DNA of 64,000 nucleotides from Chamaecrista fasciculata (GCA_003254925.1 QANZ01027032.1:120663-184662), one strand, 5' to 3'; counted from the first letter of the stretch, positions 1 through 12,400 are shown. The notes: generated by a model from the letters alone, not told the origin. Made by a program: numbers and translations.

Positions 1-89
1 GAAGACCGAAAATTATATACTTCCTATTTCACTTTTATGTAGATCAACTAACTTAATTACATAAATATGCTGCATCGCTTGGGTTTCAG

Positions 90-200
90 GTTCCAGCAGT
101 ATATGAAGAAATGATTATGTCTGGGTGCAATCCAGATAGAAAAGCTAGAGAAATGCTGCGGACTGCTCTTAGATTCATGAAGCAGACCCTGAAATCATAG
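90..200 (+). CDS. PTAC2: 3'-terminal exon of a pentatricopeptide repeat protein, PTAC2-like (partial)
   Basis: Only the last exon lies in the window. A pyrimidine-rich stretch ending in TTTCAG at 84-89 is the acceptor. The exon reads 36 residues to a TAG at 198-200, beginning VPAVYEEMI and ending RFMKQTLKS. The words VYEEMI.SGC.PDRKAR are the end of a pentatricopeptide motif, and the tail RxMLRxALRxMKQTLKS matches what I remember of the C-terminus of PTAC2 (Arabidopsis At1g74850). That is a plastid protein associated with the plastid-encoded RNA polymerase, needed for transcription of photosynthesis genes. Bases 1-89 would be the preceding intron. The PPR assignment is fairly firm; the PTAC2 assignment rests on recall of the C-terminal tail only. 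Confidence 0.6.
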   Translation, partial: VPAVYEEMIMSGCNPDRKAREMLRTALRFMKQTLKS

Positions 201-1795
201 ATATGAAGAATATAAATAGAGTCAAAACGCGGTATATTTTGCTCTCCTCTTCAGCTTGGTTTTCATCATCAGGTTAGTGCTAATTTACAACCAATTTGCT
301 TGAGGCTTCATACTGTGCATCTAAGGCAATGAGGTATCAGATGAAGGAAATAGGTCTCTTGGTATCTGCATTATGGTTTTTTATGCCCAAACATGAAATT
401 AAATGTTACAAAGAAAGCTTAAGTCTTCTATGTGAGTATATTAATTTTTTGCCTTTGATTCCTGAAAAATTGCTCAAAGTGGTCTTTTATTTTTTATCTT
501 GCTCAAATTAGTGTCTAACTTAATCAGTTGTCTATTCAAATCACGTTTTCTTGGGGCTATATATAAAATCAGCGGCAGTTGTATAATGGATTTTATGCTA
601 CAGTTGCCTGATAATTGTTTTAAGGTTGGCATCTCTTAAATGGAGTATTGAGTTTGGAAACATTACAGAAACGACTAAACTAATTGTTTGTCTCTAAAAT
701 TTTAGATTAATTGAACTTCAAACCTTTAAAAATTAGCCAGTGCATGAGTTAGTTTTTAAAAATAATAAACTCATTACTGTACAAGTTCTTTTGTCAAGTA
801 ATTCAACTATTCAAGATTAGGGATGACAGAAAGGTTAACATATCAAGAGTTTATTATTTCCCGGCATTAATTCATGCATTACTTGTTTTCAAAGAATAAA
901 ACCAAATAAGCCTAACAAATAACAATTGCAAGGCCAAATTATTTAGTCAATGGAATTGCAGTGAAGAGTGTATTGTTTTTATTTTACCCCACTTATTTAC
1001 ATATAAGATCCAAAATATGATTTTTTATTGTCATTTCTTGCCTAAAATCGCCTCTGTTTTTGCTGGTATAGATAGCGTTGCAGGTGCATGGCACACACTA
1101 CTTGATAAAAGTGCAACTCTTATAGTTCCTGAATGAGAAATGAGGATGCTGAAGCAGAGGAAGCTAAATCACATTGAAAACTAATGTGCCTCTCATGATC
1201 AATGTATTACAATGTAAGAAGAAAGTAAAGAGAATAGAGCTATAGAATGTAGATACTGAAGTTTATATGGTAACTGCAGAAACACATTGAAAACCAATGT
1301 GCCTCTCATAATCAATGTATTTATTACAATGTAAGTAAAACTTCCATTGTTAAATTTTCAAATTTCTGGTTCAGAAGTGTGTCACGTATCTTGGTAATTG
1401 ATGTTATACTGCACTGAACTGTGCCATCCATTAAGAAAAAAAAAAACGAAAAAAATCTAAATTTGCGGTAAAAGACCAAGCGCCATGGTACCCACTTGGG
1501 GCATCACAGTAAGAATATACCTAAGAATTTATACAAAATATAATTGTCAATATAAAAGTTAAATTTCACTATTAGTGCCTGAATGGCAGAGCAACCTCAT
1601 CTAAAAAATAATCATCTCCATAGCAAAGGAGCAATTTCTTTGTTCATGTGTTTTTTTAGCTAATAACAGATCAATTCCTGAGTTTGAAACAGTAAAAATC
1701 AAAATTTTGGATGACAAGGGGCATAGCAACTACTTTTCAAAATTGGATATACAATTTCATCTGTGCCTCACTGCCTCCCATATATGTAGTAAACT
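201..1795. other. 3' flank between the PPR gene and the carboxypeptidase gene
   Basis: This convergent intergenic region has no supported gene. It should hold the 3' UTRs of both flanking genes. An open frame at 296-511 has no recognisable domain and is probably chance. The only structure seen is a pair of direct repeats at 1170-1335, listed separately. Confidence 0.6.
1170..1335. repeat. Pair of about 50-bp direct repeats
   Basis: The copy at 1170-1218 and the copy at 1283-1335 share the core CACATTGAAAAC(T/C)AATGTG followed by CCTCTCAT(G/A)ATCAATGTAT and TTACAATGTAAG. The second copy has a short TAT insertion. The repeat start carries a small palindrome (CACATTG...CAATGTG). It is a local segmental duplication in the 3' flank of the PPR gene; its function is unknown. 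Confidence 0.7.
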
Positions 1796-4700
1796 TTAAA
1801 GGGGCATAGCAGAAACAATTGGTCTACTGTACTTGGCTTTTGAAATTCTGGAACAGAACATGAACATAAGCAACACTGAAGATAACAAGAAGAGCCTAAA
1901 GTATGCTCTTATCTCTTGCATTCCAAGCTCAAGAACCTCCATCTTCTTGTCATACCTGTTTCTCCTCTCCATCAAATACCCATCTAGATATTCATCTATC
2001 GATACCCACTTATCCAACTTGGAGACAGATGCATTTGGATGGACTTCACCAAGCTGGTATGGCCCCAATTTAAAAATGGTGAAGAATGCCTCAGACCAGT
2101 CATTGAGGACTCTCTGAAATGCAAATAAACAATACAAAGAATAAGAATTATAGTTGTCACACTTTTATACTTATATGAAGACTCTCTCCTTTTATGTAAG
2201 CTCTGAATTAGTCAGTTAGAACTCCTACGATAAAGATAAGATGAAGCAGAGTAATTTAAACTTTGAAGGAATCCAGTGAAAAAGTTTTGTGTAGGTTTCT
2301 AAGTCATGTAACTTACGTCGTAGGTAAAATGGTCGGTGGGATTAAACATTTTAAAACAGTCTTTCGATGATGCTGTTTCATCTCCATATATCTGCCAGTC
2401 CAGAAGAAAAGCAAAAGGAAAAAAAGAAAGTAAGGACACCTTCCTGTAAGATTTGCTAACACAATAAAGGGAGAGGGTTTAACCGACAAACCTCAAAGGT
2501 GAAAGCCATGGGAACCCTCACAATGTCATACATAAAATCTGTTGCCGTCCCATGAGCCAAATACCTGTCAATAAGCAAGTTAAACTTGAAGAACGAGTCA
2601 CATACACAACGAAGTACTGAGGCGTTATTAATAACTCTAGATCAGAGAGAAAAATTGCACCCATAAGTTACAACATGGGTGTTCATTATTAAACCCAATG
2701 CCACCCAAGCTTCTAAGTCTTTTAGGTGCTAATAAGCTACTAAGTGTAATTTAAACAACTCTACCAGAAAGATAGAAGGTAAAAGAAAACAGATATATAA
2801 AAGCCAAAACTTCATATTCTCATATTGCTCCAACAAAACTCAACTAACCCTACAGAACCGCCTCCAGAACCAATCATGCAACGGTTCTGGCAATGGAGAT
2901 GGTTTACTTCTTCAAGCAATAGCTTCATCCGCTGTAATGGCAATCCACCAGGGGTTGCATTTTTATGATCATATGGCATAAAAAGGGCCTGAAAGAGGAA
3001 AGGGGAAGCAAAGAAGAAAAGTAACAGTGTCATCAAATATGAATGGCACCAAAGCATGTAAACTAAAACTCGTAAGTTATGTAGATTGACACAGTCAAGA
3101 AAGGAACAATTGAAACATAATCTACATAACTTGACTATACATGCGAAAAATCAATGACAGCAGATCTTATTGAATTATATACAATCACAGTCAGTAGAAA
3201 GCATCAAAGCAGAAACTTTCTTTCTTTAGTTTCAGTTATGGCCCTAAGATACATATCTCAGAATAACAAACAGCAAGAATGACAATTTGGCACTTCAAAA
3301 TGAACAGCCATAATGACAACAACACTAATAAGCAATAATGATATTGATGTCAAAATATCTAAGCCTCCACTAAAATTTAGACTAAACCTCCTCTATCTTT
3401 AAAAGAGATTTTGTAGAACTTTGTATTTCTATCATAATTTTCAGTTGTGTAAAAAAGATTAAATCTTGATTAAGTGGTAAGCCAACTTTGGTTCCATTTG
3501 AAATTTTCAAGTTTTTTCAATAGCACCAAAATAGAAACTAGTATAAGTTGCTTTATATATCTGATTCCGAACCATCAAATTAACGATTACCATTTGAAAG
3601 GTAGTAAAGCTTTTTACATAATGAAGGCTAGTTTAAACAGAGAGAATTAGTAATCTACTGTCAGTAATACAGTTCCAATTATTATTTATCACTTGGGTTA
3701 TAATATTCAGATCATAATTGAGCACTAATATGGATAATATTCCAAAACAAGAATTGATTTAATTTTAGAAATGGATGACAAAGAAATGAACATAAATTAC
3801 CTCCATTCCAGAGTGCACATTAACCCATACATGTGGATCAAATGATATTGCAAGTTTCCGTATGATTTGAGTTTCAGGCTCACTAAAAGCAGTAGATCCA
3901 GGATTCTCCTCATATGGATCATAGTCCTATTGATCAGTAAACAAGAAAATTGAGAAATTTCACCAGGTGAAAGCATTTGGGTATCACCAACCAAAACCTA
4001 TAAATTTACAAGTGCAAGTGAATAGAACACAGTAAAGGCACCATGACATTAATTTAGTAGTATTGTTTTAACTAAGAGAAAAAAGAAAAATGACAAACCT
4101 TCTCCTTTTTGCCCCAATCTACACTCCAATTTCTGTTGAGATCAACTCCTCTGCCTGCAATGTAATACAAACTCAAGCTTTTCAATATCTTAAATGTAGC
4201 CAATTACTACTTTAAAGATGCTAAAAATAAATGCAAGACCATTTCTTCTCTCACAAAGGTCTCCTGCTTCAACAAGTTTCCGGCCATTTAAGTTTTCCAT
4301 TGGAATCACCTGATAAAGAATAGACATCAGCAATGTCCAAAAACCAAATTTCTCTGCCAAACTTTTCAATTCTACAAACGTAACATATAATTTAGGGTAA
4401 ATTACACTTTGGTATCCTGTTCTATGGACCAATTTCACTTTGGTACCCTGTTTTTTGCACCGTTAACGTTTTGGTACCCTGTTCTTTGCACCGTTAACAC
4501 TTTGGTACCCTAAAAAAGATAGAACAGGGTACCAAAGTGAAATCGGTCTATAGAACGGAGTACCAAAGTGAAATCGGTCCATAGAACGGGGTACCAAAGT
4601 GTTAATGGTGCAAAGAACAGGGTACCAAAATGTTAACAGTGCAAAAAACAGGGTACCAAAATGTCACTTTTGAAAGAACAGGGTACCAAAGTGAAATCGG

Positions 4701-6895
4701 TCCATAAAACAGGATACCAAAGTGTAATTTATAGTTTACCCTATAATTTATTACAATTTGATCTAGATCGGTCTTCATTGTTTTTTGACCAACTTCAGTA
4801 TTAAACAGAAGATAACCATAAACTTTTCTACAAGATTTGAGGATCAGGAAATAGTTAAGCATGCCAATGTTTAAACATACAAAAAATTACAGTGGAATGC
4901 TATTGATTTCCAAAGGTAAATTATAAGTCTAAGACTCTGATATATTGATCAAAGATACCTAAAATTTTAATGACTGTGCCTTGAAGAACAGGATCTTTTT
5001 ACCACCAACAAAAAAACAGGTTAACAGCAGTGCCTGTATAAAATAATTCATGTGCAACATAAAACCACAAAATGCAGCCAGAACAGTTGCTGATCAAAAT
5101 TTTCTTTCTATTATTGATAAGTATCACAAGGCACGTCCAGAGGAACTATGAAGTTTGAACCCACACCTTACTTTTTCTTGTTATTACTACAGGACAGGTC
5201 AAGGGGTCCATTGAAAGGTCCCTAAAGTAACCAGCCACACATCTGAAAATATTGTCTTACCTTTATTACAAGCTTGTCAAGTGTACTATTTAAGGAAGCT
5301 CGATCCATGGTGGGTAGAAATCGTTCTTCACTTAGAATTGACAAAATCCTTAAAGCAAGTTCTGTGGTAATCATCTCCCGTCCATGCTGCCCAAAACTCT
5401 GGAAGACAAGGAATCATCTGTCAAAAAAACCAGAATAACCAATTTGAGATAACTATTCTCTACATGTCAAATTACAGCTTTCTCTTAAAGTGTGCCACAT
5501 TGTCTACATCGTTACTATGATTTTTTCTCCTTCTAGGCATTCAGCACTTGAAGAAAAAAGCTAAGCCTATACCTACTATTATTTCTAGCTTATTAGCTTG
5601 ACAAGTGCAATTTCAAGTTAATAATTGCAAAAATGTAGGAAACTTACCAAAAGGATCCGAAATTTTGATTCTTCGTGACTCTCTCTCTTTCCCTGACAAT
5701 AAGTCACCACCATGACCTCTGCACCATAGCCCTTATTTCCAGCTTTAATTGTCTCCATCTGTTTGAAACATGATAAGAATTTGAATCTTTAGCACAGTCA
5801 CACAGCATAAACTGTCTAAATACATCATAGATGACCCACTGTGAGTTTATTTGGATGACGATGGACCAAAGCCCGGATTTCTTCCATCAAATCGCCACTG
5901 CAGAATGCCACCAAAGAATTCAAGAAACAGACGAACATTTTCATGAAAAATGAAGCTGGAAATAGCCTAAACTCAAGTATTAGAATAACATGTATAACTA
6001 CAAGGAACGATCCAAATGACTTTCAAGTCAAACAAAATCCTAATAAATAGAGATAGGGAAGCAGATATGCAATAAATTAAATTCAAAGAAATCTTACCAG
6101 CTTAACTTGCAGAGATAAATATTATAATCTATAAAAACAATAAGTGACACAGAATTTTCTCCCCACTATACATGCCCAAATACTTTTATCAACCAACCAC
6201 ATCTAATCTCAATTTTATATATAAACTCGAAACCACAATCAAATATCAAAGTTTCTTATCTTATTTTCCCCTTTTATACACTTTTTCATTCTCATCTAAA
6301 TCTACCTTCAATTATGTGATCACTAAACAACCAAGAAATTTACCATAAAGTGTAGTAGAGGTACAAAGATTGTAGGATATTATCCTCCATTTTTGGCAAC
6401 CCCCCATCCAGTGGGATGATTCGAGAAACTAAACATGAAAATAATTAAAACTTATAGTTCGTAACAGAAAGAGAAGTTAGCCATATAATGCTGTAGCCTG
6501 TAGATAAATAATAAGTTAGCCTAAATTTTCCAGCTATTAGTTTGTGGATTATGTTGCTGAACCCCACAAGAGTAAAGATTAAAGAACATTAAAAAGCTCA
6601 ACACCGATTGCCATGATGATTCACATGAAAAATGTCAAGTTATGAAATAGAAATTCCCCATTCAGAAGAAGCACGAACACAGATTAGCCATAAAGATATG
6701 TGGAAACGAAAATACGATGCGAGGGTTCAAAAGGACTTGCCTGGAATGGTAGAGATCGTAATTAATTGGCGTATATGAAGGTTGAACGAGATTATTATTA
6801 GTTTCGCCATCATCAGCGAGGGAAACTCGCGAAAAAACAATGAAACAGAAGTTGATTAAGAACCAAAAAGACGAGAGATAAAAGAGATCAGCCAT
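1796..6895 (-). CDS. M14 family zinc carboxypeptidase with C-terminal membrane anchor (11 exons)
   Basis: Exons (minus strand, 5' to 3'): 6741-6895, 5840-5897, 5648-5758, 5261-5398, 4240-4309, 4099-4154, 3801-3926, 2849-2988, 2492-2564, 2317-2391, 1796-2113. They join in frame to 439 residues. A hydrophobic signal peptide fills about residues 1-28. Zinc ligands are visible as QHGRE (H113, E116) and NVHSG (H234), with the LNRNW motif between. The catalytic glutamate is E309, in FTFEIYGD. A hydrophobic segment near residues 412-428 (FRLFLLSSVLLMFMF) is followed by a basic tail. This is the family of Arabidopsis At5g42320. By family it should remove C-terminal residues from peptides in the secretory pathway; the substrate is not known to me. 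The start is the methionine that opens the signal peptide; an upstream in-frame TTG is not a start. Intron 1 begins with GC instead of GT. The 951-bp intron 4 contains a foldback transposon. Confidence 0.9.
4386..4750. mobile_element. Foldback element A1 (Mutator-like, 9-bp TSD) in carboxypeptidase intron 4
   Basis: The body at 4395-4741 is flanked by the perfect 9-bp duplication TATAATTTA (4386-4394 and 4742-4750). The ends read GGGTAAATTACACTTTGGTA and, reversed, GGGTAAACTATAAATTACAC, so they match with a small indel. The body is an array of TTTGGTACCCTGTTC words on the left and their reverse complements on the right, separated by CACCGTTAAC or CGATTTCAC spacers. No open frame of interest is present. 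A 9-bp duplication and inverted ends point to a non-autonomous Mutator-like element. Related copies are at 10.8 kb and 59.2 kb. Confidence 0.85.
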
Positions 6896-7399
6896 GCCAA
6901 GACTTAAGAAGAGTATCAACAGAAATTTCTTGTTTCGCTGTCCCGTGATTCATTTCATTGATTTCAATGGATCACTGAATTCATCTTCCATGATTGGACC
7001 TGTAGAAAAAATAAATGAAGGTGGAAAACAATGTGATTTTTTACACATTCAACGATCTTGACGGGACAAGGTGAATTAATTCATGCATTAATTAAAAAAA
7101 ATTGTCGAGTTGCATAATTGGATGTTAATTTGTATTTACATTGAGGAGGCAAAATTTGTGCTTTTGGTATGATAATATAGAATCTACATAGTAATAAGAT
7201 TGTAATTTCCTTCAGCAGTTCAATCTAATTTGTTAGTTTTGTTAGAAGATAGATATAATACTCTTTGGTTATATGACTTGTATCAATACATACGTTAAAA
7301 GGGAATGGAGTAAAAATTTTAACACAAGCCAACAGAGTTTTCTTGTCGGAAAATTCTAATCATTAACAATCTTGCATTTAAAGTTTTTTTTTTAAATCA
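6896..7399. other. 5' flank of the carboxypeptidase gene
   Basis: The region upstream of the start at 6895 should contain the 5' UTR and promoter. It is A/T-rich, without a TATA box that I would insist on. No further gene is seen. Confidence 0.5.
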
Positions 7400-7754
7400 T
7401 AATTAATACGGTAAAAGTACTAATTTCATCCTCAAACTTTACACAAATGGTCAATTTCATCCTCAATCTTTTTGCTATCAATTTCGTTTCCAATATTTTA
7501 AATTTTACTCAATTTTATCATTTGGCTAACTTCTTTTGCTAAATCAACAAATTTCTTTTTTTATGAATTTTACATTATATATCATTAGTCATGTAAATTT
7601 TGTCGATAACATTTGACTAAAATAAAAGCAAAGGATAAAATTCACCAAAATATGAAACATTAAGGATGAAATTGATAGCAAAAACAGATTGAGGACGAAA
7701 TTGACAGTTGGTGTAAAGTTTGAACACGAAATTAATACTTTTGCCTAATTAATA
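7400..7754. mobile_element. Foldback element G1 (Mutator-like, 9-bp TSD)
   Basis: The body at 7409-7745 is flanked by the perfect duplication TAATTAATA (7400-7408, 7746-7754). The left end reads CGGTAAAAGTACTAATTTC and the right end, reversed, GGCAAAAGTATTAATTTCG. Internal words are TTTCATCCTCAAACTTTACAC and CAATTTC.TCCTCAATCTTT in both orientations. No coding content is visible. A one-armed relative lies at 37036-37256. Confidence 0.85.
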
Positions 7755-8004
7755 TTTAAAACATTTTTTTTGACATTGTTGTAAGTGTTAAAAAAAAGGA
7801 CAATACTTATATTAACACGTGACGAAAATTTTATATATGACCAATCATGATAGAAAGAGAATATTAAACACTACTTTTTAGATATAGAGAACTTGATATA
7901 AGTTTTTTCCTTACAAAATAAAAAAAGCTTGTTCTTCCAAGATTAAAAAGAAAAAACCACTAACTTGAGAGAATATAGACAACAGTCTAAAATAATAACA
8001 AACT

Positions 8005-8047
8005 AAAAGTTCAAGAAAAAATTGGCCAAAAAAAAAGTTCAAGAAAA
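8005..8047 (+). mobile_element. Poly(A) micro-insertion with 15-bp TSD
   Basis: AAAAGTTCAAGAAAA occurs at 8005-8019 and again at 8033-8047. Between the copies lie 13 bases, AATTGGCCAAAAA. Here the A-run is on the plus strand, opposite to most other examples in the window. It fits a severely truncated reverse-transcribed insert. Confidence 0.65.
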
Positions 8048-8065
8048 TGTTACATTCAAACATAA

Positions 8066-8650
8066 TAATTAAAAGGCAAAACACCCTTTCGTGCCCTTAA
8101 CGTTTGCGGTGATATTCAGTTATGCCCCTAACGTTTCATTTGTGTCAGTTGTGCCCCAATGTGAAACGTTAGTTTCAATTATGCCCCCAATTTCAATCAT
8201 CCACAAAAACAAACACCATTTTTGCACGATTTGAGCTCGATTTTGATCAGATTTCATATGAGTTTTAATTTTCGGACATCACAAACTTGATTCCTTGGAT
8301 CAATTTCAAAGATTAAGTTTAAAATAGCCCCAAATCCGAAGAAAATCGGACCCGATGAACCCCAAAAAGGACCAAAACGAAATGCAGCAAAACGAAGCAT
8401 TTTTCTCAAAATTTCCATGTGCAAAATGATCCTTAGGAGTCGAAAATGAGTACCCATATGAAATCTGATCAAAACCGAGCTCAAATCGTGCGAAAATGGT
8501 GTTTTTTCTTGTGGATGATTGAAATTGGGGGCATAATTGAAACTAACGTTTCACATTTGGGGCACAACTGACACAAATGAAACGTTAGGAGCATAACTGA
8601 AAATCACCGCAAACGTTAAGGGCACGAAAGGGTGTTTTGCCTAATTAAAA
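8066..8650. mobile_element. Foldback element H (Mutator-like, 9-bp TSD), long arms
   Basis: The 567-bp body at 8075-8641 is flanked by the perfect duplication TAATTAAAA (8066-8074, 8642-8650). The ends are GGCAAAACACCCTTTCGTGC and its inverted copy. The arms are roughly 200 bp long and include GTGCCCTTAACGTTTGCGG, then GTTATGCCCCTAACGTTTCA, then a segment with CATCCACAA and GATTTGAGCTCG. They are repeated inverted on the right. The words differ from the GGTCCC families, but the layout is the same. Confidence 0.85.
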
Positions 8651-10069
8651 TGACTTACAATACCTCTTAGGCCCCTCAAGTTACTAAATACTTGTTACAC
8701 ATTCTCGTAGAAACTAAATTTTTAATTGAATATTATATGTAAGGTTGTAAGTCTTAATAATTTCAAGATCAAAATTTTATTTCCGTCTGTTACTGTTTAT
8801 TTTAAATTCTACTACGGTCTAATATTTTTTTAATTTTGTTTTGATCTTTAATGTTTCTATGTTTTGGTTTCTAAATAATAAATATGATCATGTCTCTTTT
8901 ATTTAAGTTCGAATACGATAAAATTAGAATTACATGTTATTTTTTATAAATTCTTTTATTGTCCAATTAGAGTCAACAAACAATTCAAACCGGACTTAAA
9001 ATTAGGTATAATAATAAGTCAATCGTTTTATGAAGTTGATCATATTTTTCTTGCTTCAAGGTCGAAAATGACAAAATCGAGGCTATGAATTACTTCTCGA
9101 TTTAGTCTGAGTTATTAACAAACGAGGTCAAATAGTACTTTCAAAGTACTATTTGACTTTGTTTGTCGACGGCTCCAACTAGACGAAAAAATTAAAGAAT
9201 TTATCAAAAGTAACTCATAATTATGATTTCGCTGCATTTTGATTTGAAACGAAAAAAATATCCGAAAACAATTTCAGACTTGATTTGATTTGTTTTTCAA
9301 GAGTTTTAACTTTTAATTGGAAAGAGAAAGAACTCTTCAGAGTACGTCATAAATCCAATTTTGTCATATTTATATTTGAATCGAGAAAGATATAATCTCA
9401 TTCAATAATTAGGGACCAATTGTGAAACTTATTAAGGATTAAAATGAAATTTTTAGAAAATATTCAGACCAAAATGAAATAAAAAAAATACTAGGGACTA
9501 AAATGGAATTTAAATTAAGATTTTGACCTAATTTTAATTATTAATAATTCTCATTTTTATATTTAATTAAAAATTATATTATAATGATCCAAAATTCATT
9601 TTAAAAATTCAATATATGTTATAAATAATTATGTTTGTGAATATCCACATTGTCTTTTGGTATTCTCTACGCATAGAAGTTTGAGTTTTCCTTTACTTTC
9701 TCTATGTACATGAATATGACCTTATCCCTTCATTATGTACATTAAGTTGGTACATCTCCCTTATAGATCCTTTAGCCTATAAATAGAAGCTTTAGGTGTT
9801 GATGTAAAGTGGATGAAATGAGTTGAATAATAAGAACCACTCTCCCCTCTTACTTTTCTCTATTCTTTGAGTATTCATATTTCTTATATTTCATAACATT
9901 ATATTATTTTTTTTGATAATCCTTTCTGTCGGCTAACAATTAAAAAACTCCAGAACGGCTCTTCCGATCCATCAAGAGACACTATTTTGGCTGGTAAGAC
10001 TTTTGACGACGTGGCATGTTAGATATGGTCCACGTCAATTATCACGCCTAATCACAAGTGGCTCAAGTT
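8651..10069. other. Gene-free A/T-rich stretch with degraded repeats
   Basis: No gene is supported. The part at about 8770-9535 contains scattered GGTC(C/T)AA.ATTTT words in both orientations. It also holds a segment (ACAAACGAGGTCAAAT) related to the F-family foldback elements at 20.6 and 28.2 kb, so it is probably an old, decayed member. An LTR-like fragment follows and is listed separately. Confidence 0.5.
9640..9905 (+). mobile_element. Solo-LTR-like fragment with TATA box
   Basis: The segment has the layout of a plant Copia LTR. A TATA box (CCTATAAATAGAAGC, near 9777) is followed by a pyrimidine-rich leader (CCACTCTCCCCTCTTAC) and an A/T-rich end near ATTTCATAACA at about 9896. I could not fix the TG...CA ends or a 5-bp target duplication, so the call is tentative. 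A gene promoter with no gene behind it is the alternative. Confidence 0.4.
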
Positions 10070-10119
10070 AACTCCACCAATAACATTGGCCAAAAGAAAA
10101 AAAAACTCCACCAATAACA
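10070..10119 (+). mobile_element. Poly(A) micro-insertion with 16-bp TSD
   Basis: AACTCCACCAATAACA occurs at 10070-10085 and exactly again at 10104-10119. The 18-base insert between them is TTGGCCAAAAGAAAAAAA. It shares the GGCC-then-A-run layout with the insert at 8020. Confidence 0.75.
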
Positions 10120-10162
10120 CCAAAACGAGATAAGAACCTATAAGGCATAAGGTCCTCAATTA

Positions 10163-10519
10163 TTTTAATAAGGCTTAAGTGCACTTTTGGTCCCATAACT
10201 TTTGAAAACGTCTCACCATTGGTCCCGTAACTTTTTTGTTGCAATTTTGGTCCCCTACTTTTGAAAACGTCTCACCATTGGTCTCCTTTTGGTCCCAAGT
10301 TAGGGGACCAAAATTGAGACTTTTCCGAAAGTTAGAGGACCAACGGTGAGACGTTTTCAAAATTTAGGAGACCAAAATTACAACAAAAAAAGTTAAGGGA
10401 CTAAACTGAAACTTTTGCGAAAGTTAAGGGACCAAAATTGTAGCAAAAAAAGTTAGGGGACCAAATTGAAACCTTTGCGAAAGCTAGAAGACCAAAAGTG
10501 CACTTAAGCCTTTTAATAA
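10163..10519. mobile_element. Foldback element D1 (Mutator-like, 9-bp TSD)
   Basis: The body at 10172-10510 is flanked by the perfect duplication TTTTAATAA (10163-10171, 10511-10519). The ends are GGCTTAAGTGCACTTTTGGT and its inverted copy. Arms are built of TTTTGGTCCCATAACTTTTG and CGTCTCACCATTGGTCCC words. Three related copies in the window are D2, D3 and D4. Confidence 0.88.
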
Positions 10520-10778
10520 TTTGTCTCAATTCAATTCATTTTTTTTCTTCTTGTCATAAATTAAGTTTATATAATTTTTAAATTTTCTGTTGTTAAATTT
10601 CTTGTTTAAAATAAGCTAAAATACAATTAGACTAGTTCAATTTTAAGTCCAAAGAAAATAAATATTATTAAATTTTAAATTTTGATAGCTACATTTTATC
10701 ATGTTCAGATAATGGTATTTAACCTAAGGAAATTTATTATATAATTTATTCTAAAAAATGATGAAAATGTCAGATAAT

Positions 10779-11207
10779 GGTAAATTACACTTTGGTACCC
10801 TGTAGTTTGACCCTATTTCACTTTGGTACCCTGTGGTTTGAAACTTGACACTTTGGTACCCTGTGGTATTCTCCATAAACACTTTGGTACCCTTTGGAGC
10901 TATTTTGTAATTTTAACCATAACAAATTTTGCAAAAATTACATATTGACCCCAAAAAATTTTCAGAAAATTACAAATAAGTCCCTAGATACATATTATAT
11001 AGGGACTAAAATGAAAAATTTAAAATTTTTTTGGGGTCAATATGTAATTTTTGTAAAATTTATTATGGTTAAAATTACAAAATAGCTCCAAAGGGTACCA
11101 AAGTGTTAATGGAGAATACCACAGGATACTAAAGTGTCAAGTTTCAAACCACAGGGTACCAAAGTGAAATAGGGTCAAACCACAGGGTACCAAAGTGTAG
11201 TTTACCC
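10779..11207. mobile_element. Foldback element A2
   Basis: The ends are GGTAAATTACACTTTGGTAC and, at the right, the inverse ending CAAAGTGTAGTTTACCC. Four TTTGGTACCCT(G/T)TGG words on the left are mirrored on the right. The centre has a second inverted repeat around GACCCCAAAAAATTTTCAG. It is related to A1 by terminal and subterminal words. I see no clear 9-bp duplication, so the boundaries may have drifted. Confidence 0.75.
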
Positions 11208-11964
11208 TAATTATAATATTCAAAAGAAGAAAATAAAGTAGGCTTTCGAGTTTTTTGTTTAAGCTTTTTATTATCAGTTTTGATTGACAAAGCCACAAAG
11301 GACATATTTTGTCTGTTAATTTCTGTAAATATCACTTTTATAAAAAGACATAAATTTCAAAAATTACATATCCAAACCTTTAAAAAAGTTAAAATTTTTA
11401 AAAAGTTGCCAAGGCAAATAGTCAATAGTTGTATTCTTACAATAATTTATTGGGCATATGATGTTCAGAAATTAACATTTAACTCAAAATTAAAATACAT
11501 TTTCTCTTAATATAAAATAAATATTTTATATTAAAAGTTTTGATTCCTCGGCACTACTTATAAGTTAATCCATATACACTTTTTACTGCTTTAACTATTT
11601 GGTTGCATATATGCATTTGAAAAAAGAGACAGAATACATATAAAAATAAATAAATTTTAAACTTTAGTATATAGATAATTTAAGTATGATTTCTCATATC
11701 TCTACTATTAATTTCTCCATTACAAAATAGTATGATTTTTCTATATATTTATTATTTCTTATGAATTATTATTTTATTTTTCTAATATTTCTTGTACTTA
11801 TTAAATAATAGATGATACAAATATATAAAAAATATCCGAGGCATTAAATGCTTTAAAAACAAAATCTTCTTTTTTATTTTTCTTTTTTATGAGCGTACAG
11901 AAGAAAACGTGTATTGTGCTGTGCGTTGCGTAAGTGGGAATTTTAACTCGGATTTTTCCTGAAA
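11208..11964. other. Gene-free A/T-rich stretch
   Basis: Extremely A/T-rich sequence without recognisable coding or repeat structure; open frames here carry low-complexity translations and no domain. Confidence 0.5.
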
Positions 11965-12400
11965 AAGAAACTAGGCGAAAGTGTACTTTTGGTCCCATAA
12001 CTTTTGCTAAGGTCTCAATTTGGTCTCATAATTTTTTTGTTGCACTTTTGGTCCCATATCTTTTGCTCAAGTTGCATATTTGGTCTCGTGTTACACTTTT
12101 GATCCATATATTTGGTTCATATTTTTTAGTCAAGTTGCATGATCGGTCTCATATTTTTGGTCAAGTGAAGAATTAGTCTAATATATTTGGATCAAGTGGG
12201 ACTGATGGTGAAACTTTTTGTAAAGATATGAGATCAATTTTACAATCTGACCAAAGATATGAGACCAAAATTGATACGGAACCAAATCTGCAACTTTTTG
12301 CAAAGATATGGGATAAAAAATGTAACAAAAAAATTATGAAACCAATTGAAACCTAAGTAAAAGTTATGGGACTAAAAGTGCACTTTCACCAATAAATTAT
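11965..12400. mobile_element. Foldback element D2 in the catalase promoter
   Basis: The body at 11974-12391 starts GGCGAAAGTGTACTTTTGGT and ends with the inverse of GGTGAAAGTGCACTTTTAGT. Arms consist of TTTTGGTCCCATAACTTTTG-like words and their complements. The flanks AAGAAACTA and AATAAATTA agree at 7 of 9 positions, consistent with an aged 9-bp duplication. Its right edge is only about 140 bp from the catalase start codon. Confidence 0.8.

Noticed and set aside
6893-6919. Upstream extension of the carboxypeptidase reading frame to 6919
   Set aside because: The first codon there is TTG; the first ATG is at 6895 and opens a normal signal peptide.
9640-9905. Promoter of an unannotated gene
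   Set aside because: There is a TATA box and a leader, but no coding sequence follows before the next transposon; an LTR remnant is the simpler reading.
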